The translations under genes and the position numbers were made by a program. Below the pieces are notes generated by a model. It did not search any database. It saw only the letters and a program-made list of their open reading frames with translations, and was not told where the DNA came from. Positions 19,231-27,030 of a DNA stretch of 64,000 nt are shown in pieces. The stretch covers positions 186,001 to 250,000 of the forward strand of contig NZ_UGNV01000001.1 in the NCBI RefSeq assembly GCF_900452395.1. Direction: 5' to 3'. This DNA comes from Legionella beliardensis (GTDB taxonomy: Bacteria > Pseudomonadota > Gammaproteobacteria > Legionellales > Legionellaceae). Positions within the stretch are counted from its first letter, which is position 1, and each line of letters opens with the position of its first letter.

Positions 19231-20350
19231 GACTTGGAATTGGCAGTTAAAAGATTGGCCAAATTTTACTTGGGATAAAGATAAATTATTACAATTTGAG
19301 CACTCTTTTATTCTAGAGGCTGGTATTATTATTGGTTCGTCTACTCATATTTCAAATGAGGACAAACAGGAATTATTTGTGCAATTGCTATCTACGGAGG
19401 CGCTGGATACTTCTTTGCTAGAAGGTGAGTATTTAAATCGTGAAAGTGTTCAGTCTTCTATTAAGCGGGAGCTGGGATTATCTGTTAATACCATAAACGC
19501 GACTCCTGCTGAAAAAAGCATCGCTTCTATGATGGTTGATTTATATCAAACAATTGATGAGCCTTTGACACATGAAATTTTATGTCATTGGCACAAGCTT
19601 TTAATGGGACATAATCATCGTATAGAGGTGAGCGGGGCATATCGAACTCATGAAGAACCCATGGAAATCGTATCTGGGCCTGATTATGCAAGAAAGATTC
19701 ATTTTGTAGCTCCTCCATCAAAAACTGTGATGCCTGAAATGAGTCGTTTTATAAGATGGTTTGAAGAGACAGCGCCTAATGGGAATAATCCTTTACCTGC
19801 AGTGACAAGGGCTGGAATTGCTCACTTATGGTTTGAAAGCATTCATCCTTTTGAAGATGGGAACGGTCGAATTGGTAGAGGCATCTCAGAGAAGATTTTG
19901 TCGCAGGGATATGCAAGGCCAATGATAGTTGTATTGGCAAAAACATTGTTAAAAAAGAAGAAAGAATATTATGAGCAGTTAGGGAAAGCGAGTACTACAT
20001 TAGATTTAAACGATTGGTTGCTATGGTTTGCTGGCATAGTTCTTGAAGCACAACAGAACACTAATTTGTGGGCTCATTGGATTGTTGAGAAAGCAGCATT
20101 TATGCGCAAAGCACAAAATCAGATTAACGAGCGGCAAGAAAAAATATTACTTCGTTTATTTCGTGCGGGCCCTGAAGGATTTATTGGTGGTTTGAGCGCA
20201 AAAAATTATATGAATATTACTGGCGCAACGATTGCTACAACCACAAGAGATCTACGTGATTTAGTTGAGAAAAACTTGCTTATAAAAACAGGCGAGCGTA
20301 AATCAACTCGCTACTATTTGAATATTACTATCTCTAATCGAAATCCATAA
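19229..20350 (+). CDS. Fic family protein with N-terminal inhibitory motif (DUF4172-Fic)
   Basis: A 373-residue Fic enzyme, a family that usually transfers AMP from ATP to target proteins. The catalytic motif HPFEDGNGRIGR is intact (H206 to R217). The N-terminal domain is DUF4172-like (WNWQLKDWPNFTWD). TSLLEG at 61-66 fits the (S/T)xxxE(G/N) inhibitory helix, making this a class II Fic, whose Glu65 would hold the enzyme inactive. The C-terminal about 80 residues look like a winged helix (IGGLSAKNYMNITGAT), so DNA binding is plausible. The start is fixed by the conserved WxW N-terminus. A duplicated operator-like repeat overlaps it. Accessory-region gene. Confidence 0.92.
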   Translation: MTWNWQLKDWPNFTWDKDKLLQFEHSFILEAGIIIGSSTHISNEDKQELFVQLLSTEALDTSLLEGEYLNRESVQSSIKRELGLSVNTINATPAEKSIASMMVDLYQTIDEPLTHEILCHWHKLLMGHNHRIEVSGAYRTHEEPMEIVSGPDYARKIHFVAPPSKTVMPEMSRFIRWFEETAPNGNNPLPAVTRAGIAHLWFESIHPFEDGNGRIGRGISEKILSQGYARPMIVVLAKTLLKKKKEYYEQLGKASTTLDLNDWLLWFAGIVLEAQQNTNLWAHWIVEKAAFMRKAQNQINERQEKILLRLFRAGPEGFIGGLSAKNYMNITGATIATTTRDLRDLVEKNLLIKTGERKSTRYYLNITISNRNP

Positions 20351-20564
20351 TCTATTGCAATGAACAACTTAAATGTAGAGAATCATTCCTGATTAAGTTT
20401 TAGCTATGGAATATTGGCTGCTTACTTTAGCTTTAAAAATAAATATTTTTCAAAGCTAGGCAGGTAAATACAACCACGCCTCGCCAAAGCCACACTTGCT
20501 TTTTGATTAAGCAAAGCTTCTATCCTACTATTAATAGGTATCTCATAACTTAAGGATAAGAGTG

Positions 20565-20843
20565 ATGAAGAAACTTAGTTTAATTATGGCAACTACTTTC
20601 TTATTTTCGCCTGCCGTTTTTTCAGGTGAAGCTAAAAATGCTTGCAAGGAGATTGCTAAAGCATGTGAAGCGGCTGGTTTTAAGGATAATGATAAAAAAT
20701 TTTGGCGAGATTGCATGAGGCCTGTGATTTTGGGAAAAAAAGTTGACGGCGTAACTGTTGAGTCTACTCAAGTCACAACGTGTCGTGAGAGAAAAATTGT
20801 TCAACTTCAGCGAGAACTAAAAGAATTTCAGAGTGTTAAATAA
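20565..20843 (+). CDS. Small exported cysteine-containing protein, unknown function
   Basis: A 92-residue protein with a signal peptide (MKKLSLIMATTFLFSPAVFS, cleavage before GEAKN). The mature part is charged and has four Cys (ACKE, ACEA, DCMR, TCRE), possibly two disulfides. I recognise no family. The ATG at 20565 has AAGGA eight bases upstream and is preferred to the GTG just before it. Stands alone between the Fic gene and the AraC regulator. Confidence 0.65.
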   Translation: MKKLSLIMATTFLFSPAVFSGEAKNACKEIAKACEAAGFKDNDKKFWRDCMRPVILGKKVDGVTVESTQVTTCRERKIVQLQRELKEFQSVK

Positions 20844-21010
20844 TTAATTTTTAGGTTTTTTACGTGTTAAGCGCACTTAAGTAATGCACAAAGGGCATAG
20901 ATTAAGTTAAATAAAAATACTTAAAATATGCCCAGAAATAGTTAATCTAGCTTTAAAGAATTAATTAGCCATTTTTAAAGAAAAAGTGCTAAATTTTGCT
21001 GAGTTGTTAG

Positions 21011-21859
21011 CTATTTTAATAACAACCAGCACTCCGTTACTAATTCTGTTTCAGCAACTTCGTGATCAAAATTGTAATAACAAAAAATGCAGGGTAAATC
21101 GCCTAATTCTTCTCCAGATTTAGGTAGCCAATCACGATATAACCCATACACGGTATCGCCAATATTACCACGCGAACCTTTATGTATGGCTACTGCATAA
21201 CGGCCAGCAGGTAATCGTTTTTCAACCAACTCGCCTTGAATTTTTAATTGTTCTGGTATAGTGATGCCAAGATCAAAGCGAAATTCTGCTGCCAGCGTTG
21301 TTTTGGGATCATCATAGGCAAAGCCAAAGGCATCTCCAGCTTTAGGTTTTAAGTTAATCGGTTGAGCTTTAGCCCAATTAATTAATTTATTAACGCTATC
21401 ACCTAGTTTTGCAGGATCACCCTGGTGTTCTAGTACTGCTAGACGGCGTGCTTTAATATTTTTAATCGTTACAGTCATTATCATTTCACCTTGTTTAGAC
21501 AAACAATATGGCGGTTGCTCCCACACTTGCCAGCTCGACTTCGCTCTAAATTCACTTGGATTAAGATGACAAGCTTGTTTAAATGCTCTCGTAAATGACT
21601 CATGTGATTCAAATCCGGCATTGATTGCAATTTCAATAATTGATTTATCTTTATCGACAATCAATTGGTGTGCCGCTCTTTTTAGGCGCAGCCAACGGAT
21701 ATATTGTTGCAAAGATAAACCAGTGTAAGCGGTAAATAAGCGATGAAAGTGATATTTTGAGAAGCAGGCTATGTTGCTCAATTGATTTAATGTGAGTTTT
21801 TCATCAAGGTGTTTACCAATAAAGTCAATTACTTTTTTTAATTGGCGCTCATAATTCAT
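21011..21859 (-). CDS. AraC-family transcriptional regulator with GyrI-like effector domain
   Basis: A 282-residue protein. The N-terminal about 110 residues hold the paired helix-turn-helix AraC domain (LTLNQLSNIACFSKYHFHRLF and IIEIAINAGFESHESFTRAFK). A GyrI-like/SOUL-type ligand-binding domain follows (from about 125: MTVTIKNIKARRLAVLEHQG). This is the Rob/BmrR-like arrangement, in which a small hydrophobic ligand or drug is sensed. The target genes are unknown; no obvious resistance pump is adjacent. 148 bases separate it from the thaumatin-like gene upstream on the same strand. Confidence 0.9.
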   Translation of the reverse strand: MNYERQLKKVIDFIGKHLDEKLTLNQLSNIACFSKYHFHRLFTAYTGLSLQQYIRWLRLKRAAHQLIVDKDKSIIEIAINAGFESHESFTRAFKQACHLNPSEFRAKSSWQVWEQPPYCLSKQGEMIMTVTIKNIKARRLAVLEHQGDPAKLGDSVNKLINWAKAQPINLKPKAGDAFGFAYDDPKTTLAAEFRFDLGITIPEQLKIQGELVEKRLPAGRYAVAIHKGSRGNIGDTVYGLYRDWLPKSGEELGDLPCIFCYYNFDHEVAETELVTECWLLLK

Positions 21860-21959
21860 GCGTTTCTCAATTTCAGATCATTGCTTGATTTATAGGTTAC
21901 TTTGTTTATGAACTTGTTATTTGACCATTATTGCTGAAATTAGTATAAATTGGTTATTC

Positions 21960-21986
21960 CCGGGTTAAAGCTTTGCTTTCACCCGG
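21960..21986 (-). terminator. Hairpin downstream of the thaumatin-like gene
   Basis: CCGGGTTAAAGC and GCTTTCACCCGG pair over 12 positions with one mismatch around a 3-base loop, 21 bases after the stop. No U-run follows, so termination is plausible but not certain. Confidence 0.45.
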
Positions 21987-22007
21987 ATTTTAATGTAATT
22001 AAAATAA

Positions 22008-24359
22008 TTATAGGCTTAACCGGCCATCTGAGGCGCCTGGTGGGAGTGAATTAATACCGCCAGGGCAGAAAGTAACTTGATAGTTGGTAAAACCTGTTGG
22101 GCTTATGTTACAAGCAAATGAGCTTGATGGATCATCAAACTGGTATGCATAGGCCGTAGGGCAAGCATTTTTCAGCCATAAGATAGCATTAAGGGGTGTA
22201 GCAGTTGTTCCTGTTGTGGTAGTCCAATCGTTGTTAACATTAAGACAAGGTGAGGAAGAGGCAGTTCGCACAGGGCTAGATGGCGCATCCCAATTCACAC
22301 AGCCACAGCAGGTTGGTAAATTAGAGGCAGGGTTATAGCAAGTATCGGCAGATAGATTTGATGTTGGAATGCATGCAAGTAAATTACCAAAAATGGCTGG
22401 ATTAGCACCATTAAAGCCATAGTCTTTAGAAGATATAGCACTCATTGGTATTCCAATATTGTATTTGGCATATAAATTAGTGCTTCCCCATTGCCCAGCG
22501 CTAGGATAACCAAAATAATTGGCTAAGGTAGAGTAGCCAAGAAATTGCCCACAACGGCGATTAATTGGAGCATTTGAAGGTACGCTGCTAAATGCCATGC
22601 CACAAACATTTCCATTCGTACAATCCGCATTAGAATTACACGCTGTGTCAGGGCCAGCACTAACCCAGACAAAATCATAAGGACTTAAGTTTGAGAATGC
22701 AGGATTAAATTGCCAACTACAAGAGCCTAGCGGAGAACCTGTAGGCTGTAATACAGCACCTGCGCCTGTGCATTGAAATGGATTAGCAGGCGTTGTGGGA
22801 CCTAGGCCTTTAATTTGAACGGGTACATTAAAACCATTAATTAGGGAAACATCATAAACGCCATCTGAGCCAGGTGCTGCAGATAAAGTAAATTCATATT
22901 TAGTAAATGGAGGGACAGGCTGGTCACGTGAGCCTCCTTGCTGTACACAGGTGCCAGATGTTGAGGTAAGTGTATTACACATACCCGTCTCGCAGGCAAA
23001 ATTAGTACCATCAGAAGCACATCCTGTCCTTGCCCATATTGCACCGTTAACATAAGACGCAGCAGTGAGATCAATCGTACTTGGGGCCTGACCGGGTACT
23101 TGGGCAGCTAGGAAATAGGCTGAAGCAGGTGCAGGCAGATTAGGATTAGGATCTGGTGAGTTCGCTCCGGTACCATTTGCTATGCCATACCAAACATTAA
23201 ACGGGCACTGATTTACAAAGTGAATATAGTGCGTCGTGAGAACATTACCTTTGACTTGAGCAGAAGTGCTGGCTGTGGCTGTTGAACCACCTGAAGGAAC
23301 TCGTGCGGTAACTTTCATTGTAGTAGCTGGGTTTTGCGGGATAACCGATGCAAGCACATAGCAATCATTTTGAGGTGCTAACGTTTTGCCAGAGCACGTG
23401 TCGTATAAAGGTGAGGTTGTAATAGTAGCAGTTTGTCCCGAATTGGGGGTAAAGGTAGCTGCAATAGCCACTTGTCCTAACGTGGTTGATAAAGTAGCAC
23501 AGTCATTCTCAAACACAAATTTAACTACATTATCAGCATAACGATAAGTCACGGATGGTAAAGGTAACTCAACATGGCCATTTGCAACACATGCACTGCT
23601 GCCACCTTGCAGTATTAACGTGTGCGCTGTAGGTAGGCTCGTTTTAGCACCGTAAACAAAAAGGCCTGTTACACGTGCTGTACCTAAATCAAGCGGCGTA
23701 AGTTTACCCTCAACCAGACAAGATTGATTTGGTGCTAAGGTAGTTGGTGCAGCAGCCGTGCCGCACGTATTATTAAGAATACTAACGATCGCTCTTGTAT
23801 TAGGGGATACACTAAAAAGATTATTACCGGTTTGATCACCCGCATAGCCTACAACCGGTATAGCACTGGTATTAGTATAGGTTGCTGTAAAGTCAGGTGT
23901 TTGCAAGGGGCTTAGCGTTGTTTCACTCGGTAAACCAAAAATAGTACCTTTAACATGCGTTTTGGGAGGAACAGGGTTTTTAGTTGCTCGAGCTCGCAAC
24001 GCTGGTAAGGGAATACGATTATTATGATACCCATAAATTAATTGGATTGTTGAGGTACCAGGATTTAATGGTGTAAAGGTAATTATAATCTGGCAGGTGC
24101 CACCAGGCATTAATACCTGATTAAGGCAATTATCAGCTATACTAAAGCCTTGCCCGGTTGTTTTATATGTTGTAGTAATAGGGACTTGAAATGGTAAGTG
24201 ATTAGTTAAAGTATAAATGATACTCGATTGATTACCAATTTGGGTCGTACCAAATCCTGAAACGGGTAATAATGTTGATGAAACAGGATTAGACGTAGCA
24301 TACACTGCTTTTACTAAGCAAAGAATGGCGAAAGTCAAACCGCAAATTATTTTTTTCAT
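22008..24359 (-). CDS. Secreted thaumatin-like protein with N-terminal Ig-like repeats
   Basis: A 783-residue protein with a signal peptide (MKKIICGLTFAILCLVKAVYA). The first about 370 residues hold three beta-sandwich repeats of the type with regular CxxVLxPGGTC- or LAPNQSC-like ends. The remainder is a thaumatin-like domain: IHFVNQCPFNVWYGI, IWARTGC...CETGMC, YEFTLS, YDVSLINGFNVPVQI and the end CPTAYAYQFDDPSSSFAC then VTFCPGG. These are the conserved plant TLP blocks and disulfide Cys. Plant and fungal members bind or cut beta-1,3-glucan. Bacterial members are rare and uncharacterised. It follows the outer-membrane barrel gene by 16 bases and is probably co-transcribed. Confidence 0.85.
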   Translation of the reverse strand: MKKIICGLTFAILCLVKAVYATSNPVSSTLLPVSGFGTTQIGNQSSIIYTLTNHLPFQVPITTTYKTTGQGFSIADNCLNQVLMPGGTCQIIITFTPLNPGTSTIQLIYGYHNNRIPLPALRARATKNPVPPKTHVKGTIFGLPSETTLSPLQTPDFTATYTNTSAIPVVGYAGDQTGNNLFSVSPNTRAIVSILNNTCGTAAAPTTLAPNQSCLVEGKLTPLDLGTARVTGLFVYGAKTSLPTAHTLILQGGSSACVANGHVELPLPSVTYRYADNVVKFVFENDCATLSTTLGQVAIAATFTPNSGQTATITTSPLYDTCSGKTLAPQNDCYVLASVIPQNPATTMKVTARVPSGGSTATASTSAQVKGNVLTTHYIHFVNQCPFNVWYGIANGTGANSPDPNPNLPAPASAYFLAAQVPGQAPSTIDLTAASYVNGAIWARTGCASDGTNFACETGMCNTLTSTSGTCVQQGGSRDQPVPPFTKYEFTLSAAPGSDGVYDVSLINGFNVPVQIKGLGPTTPANPFQCTGAGAVLQPTGSPLGSCSWQFNPAFSNLSPYDFVWVSAGPDTACNSNADCTNGNVCGMAFSSVPSNAPINRRCGQFLGYSTLANYFGYPSAGQWGSTNLYAKYNIGIPMSAISSKDYGFNGANPAIFGNLLACIPTSNLSADTCYNPASNLPTCCGCVNWDAPSSPVRTASSSPCLNVNNDWTTTTGTTATPLNAILWLKNACPTAYAYQFDDPSSSFACNISPTGFTNYQVTFCPGGINSLPPGASDGRLSL

Positions 24360-24375
24360 GTGAATTCTCAGAAAA

Positions 24376-25245
24376 TTATTTAGTTAGCTCGATAGGCCTA
24401 GTTAGTTCAAATACATAACTCAGGGTGAGAAATAGAGCATTAACTTGATAGTCCTTAAGCTTTAATTTCTCTTGCGACCAGGTAGATTGCCCATAGTTTG
24501 AATAAACATCATTTAACTTTTGAAACTCATAGCTTAGTGATGTTACTAGCTGTTTACTCAGAGGAAAATCAAGGCCTGCGCCTAGACTATAGGCAAAGCG
24601 AGTTGTAGTTTGAGAACCAAAGGCAGGACTTATGCGTGGGGTAATATGAGCAAACGCTATCTCGCGGTAATTCATACCATGATTCCATGCAGCGCCTATG
24701 GCCCCATCGACGTAAGGAGAAAAACGAGAATATTGAAAAAGGTTAATCTTGGCAAATAAAGATATGATTTCATTACTTACTTCCCAATTATAGTGGTAGT
24801 TCTCAAATTCAGGAATATTGTATTGGGTGATGCGCTTACCAATATCTTCTTTAAAAAAATGTTGATAACGTAAGCCTAGAGACCAACTAGGAAACCAATG
24901 TTGCTCTTTAAACCAGCTATACCCTGTCGCCACGATGATAGCAGTTTTGCTTTTTTCTTCTATAGTAAATTTATCTATATTATAAGGGCTAGGGGCGCTT
25001 AAACCATTGGCCACATAAATCGCTGAGTTAATATCAGGTTTAATATAACCTGCTCCTGCAGTAATAAACCAACCAGAGTAACTGTTATTCGTAAGCTTCG
25101 CATCGTTTAATTTAGACTCAAGGTGTCCGTTAGCGAGCTTTGGGCTTCCTAACTCGTGAGATGATGCTGCTTGTCCATAAAGGCTTAAAAATAAACCCAA
25201 GTAAGCTATTGTTCGCTTTGTCTCATGCTTCCTAGCGTATTTCAT
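24376..25245 (-). CDS. Outer-membrane beta-barrel protein
   Basis: A 289-residue protein with a long signal peptide (about residues 1-28, MKYARKHETKRTIAYLGLFLSLYGQAASS) and alternating-hydrophobic strands through the body, such as WFITAGAGYIKPDI, SWSLGLRYQHFF and FAYSLGAGLDFPL. It ends in a strand close to the C-terminus (ALFLTLSYVFEL) but with a short extra tail. It resembles the porin/OmpW/Opa-like barrel group. First gene of a likely two-gene operon with the thaumatin-like protein, so the two may act together at the cell surface. Confidence 0.75.
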   Translation of the reverse strand: MKYARKHETKRTIAYLGLFLSLYGQAASSHELGSPKLANGHLESKLNDAKLTNNSYSGWFITAGAGYIKPDINSAIYVANGLSAPSPYNIDKFTIEEKSKTAIIVATGYSWFKEQHWFPSWSLGLRYQHFFKEDIGKRITQYNIPEFENYHYNWEVSNEIISLFAKINLFQYSRFSPYVDGAIGAAWNHGMNYREIAFAHITPRISPAFGSQTTTRFAYSLGAGLDFPLSKQLVTSLSYEFQKLNDVYSNYGQSTWSQEKLKLKDYQVNALFLTLSYVFELTRPIELTK

Positions 25246-25554
25246 TAATCACCCTAATCAAATCGATAAAATAATAAAAGCTATGTCTAAGTAATTTATA
25301 AAAAACCTGTTGCACAACGTAAGTTATTAATATCTTTAGAAAGTTTAGTCGCTAGAAAGTACGTTTAAATTTTAAAAAAATCAATCTTTATTTCATTTTT
25401 AAACTATTATGCAGCTGATGGTAAAATGCCATTGGGCACTACGTAATAATTTCTTAATAATTAACTGATATTATCCTAGAGGCTTTTTTTGAATCAATGC
25501 AATTTTTAAGGCCATTATTATTTATAATTTGATCAATTATAAGGTGTTTTAATT
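25246..25554. other. Divergent intergenic region
   Basis: About 310 AT-rich bases between two divergent genes. No hairpin or ORF of note was seen; it should hold the promoters of the outer-membrane barrel and the nitrilase-like gene. Confidence 0.35.
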
Positions 25555-26493
25555 TTGAAAAAAATTGTGCTCGTAGCGATTAACTTAACTCATAATAAGG
25601 AGTTTGAGCAAAAAAGTTTTGATGAGCAATTAGCGACATTAGCTTTTTCGACGATGCGCAGTTATAAGGAAGCTAGAAAACGACATACGGATGCATTTGT
25701 TATTGTTGCTTGGCGTGAATATGGCCTTAGTAATCAACAAATTGTGGCACAAGACAATATCCATAAATTTAAAAATTTACTCGCTGATCTTACCAGTAAA
25801 AGGGAGCTGCTAATTATTGCTGGCAGTCTTGTCTCGCAAAAAAAAATTGTTGTTAAAGATAAGCAGGAAAAACTAGATCATATAACAGCAGCTTATGATC
25901 AGTATCAGTTTGTTAATACGCTAGAAAAGTTAACTCATAACAGCTTATTGTTTTTTAACTATAGAGAGCAATTTGCACTTGCAAAAGCACAAGATTATTT
26001 TAATAATTTTAAAAATACTTGTTACTTTTTTAAGCAAGGAGAGCAGGTATATCGTCGCCATAAAATCGCACCTTGTAAAGAAATCCCACAAAATGCTGAT
26101 CAACAACCGAGTGCTTATACATTTAAAGAACAAGACTTTCTCTTTACTTTAGATAATTTGCCTGATTTCACAATAGGCATTGAAATTTGCTTAGAGCATT
26201 CATTAGGCGTTTTACATCATTTAGTGAAGGATAATACTCTAGAAGCACCTACACTACACCTTATTATCGCTGACTCTAACGTCATGGTGCCAGAGTATGC
26301 CTGTGGTGATTATACTGTGCGTATTGATTCAGATTCGAATGATTCAATTAATTTTGGTAGGAAGCCAAACGCTAGAGATGATTTTTTCTACGTTTATCAA
26401 TACGATCCTTATCAAGACAGAAATCCCATTTTAAAGGAAGTCAACCCCGATATTTATGATTATCCTGAGGAAGTGACACAATTTATACTGTAA
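25555..26493 (+). CDS. Nitrilase-superfamily (carbon-nitrogen hydrolase) protein
   Basis: A 312-residue protein with a recognisable Glu-Lys-Cys catalytic set: Glu in VAWREYGL (about 61), Lys in YRRHKIAP (about 168) and Cys in TIGIEICLEHS (about 219). These are the three nitrilase motifs, so amide or nitrile hydrolysis is plausible. The C-terminal half is otherwise poorly conserved with known subfamilies, and the substrate cannot be named. The start is a TTG with AAGG 10 bases upstream; no ATG lies near. Monocistronic as far as can be seen. Confidence 0.7.
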   Translation: MKKIVLVAINLTHNKEFEQKSFDEQLATLAFSTMRSYKEARKRHTDAFVIVAWREYGLSNQQIVAQDNIHKFKNLLADLTSKRELLIIAGSLVSQKKIVVKDKQEKLDHITAAYDQYQFVNTLEKLTHNSLLFFNYREQFALAKAQDYFNNFKNTCYFFKQGEQVYRRHKIAPCKEIPQNADQQPSAYTFKEQDFLFTLDNLPDFTIGIEICLEHSLGVLHHLVKDNTLEAPTLHLIIADSNVMVPEYACGDYTVRIDSDSNDSINFGRKPNARDDFFYVYQYDPYQDRNPILKEVNPDIYDYPEEVTQFIL

Positions 26494-26644
26494 CTTTTTT
26501 CTAAAAGTAAACTGGAAAAAAAGAATTGGAAATATTGCCAGTCAATCTATGCGTTAAAAATAATCTAACTATCAAACAGTTAATTGTGCTAAATTCGCTA
26601 CTGCTATAATCAACTTACAACTCTTTTGAATAGCAGGAGAAAAA

Positions 26645-26890
26645 ATGGGTAATAATGGTTCTCGCTCTGCCGAGATTAAAAGGCAAGAAGCACATGTTCA
26701 CAATCAACTAAAAACAGACCCAAGAGCTAGTTATCTTAAAAAGCAAGGATATAGTGATGCTAAGTTGCTTTGTAAGTTTCGCCAAGAATATAACAACCCG
26801 TCTTGGAGAAATGGCAAACAGAAAGATAGTTATATTTTACAAAGTAAAATAGAAGAAGCTGAAAGAAAAACACATTATAAGCCCCGTTAA
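26645..26890 (+). CDS. Small basic hydrophilic protein, unknown
   Basis: An 81-residue, highly charged protein (many Lys, Arg, Gln) with no signal peptide or membrane segment. It has AGGAG five bases before the ATG, and a good hairpin terminator follows, which argues for a real gene. No family is recognised. Confidence 0.6.
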   Translation: MGNNGSRSAEIKRQEAHVHNQLKTDPRASYLKKQGYSDAKLLCKFRQEYNNPSWRNGKQKDSYILQSKIEEAERKTHYKPR

Positions 26891-26910
26891 GTACATAGAG
26901 TTAGTACAGT

Positions 26911-26947
26911 AGCTCCTATTAAACTAGTGTAATAGGAGCTTATATTT
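26911..26947 (+). terminator. Terminator hairpin after the small basic protein
   Basis: AGCTCCTATTA and TAATAGGAGCT form a perfect 11-bp stem around an 8-base loop, followed by TATATTT. It is 21 bases after the stop and can also serve the convergent phospholipase D gene. Confidence 0.7.
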
Positions 26948-27030
26948 AAGCATAAGTAAAAAATTATAATTTACTCTGCTTCTACCATGTGCGAGGTCTT
27001 ATTAATAGCCAATAGAGGCGCAGCTTGGAA

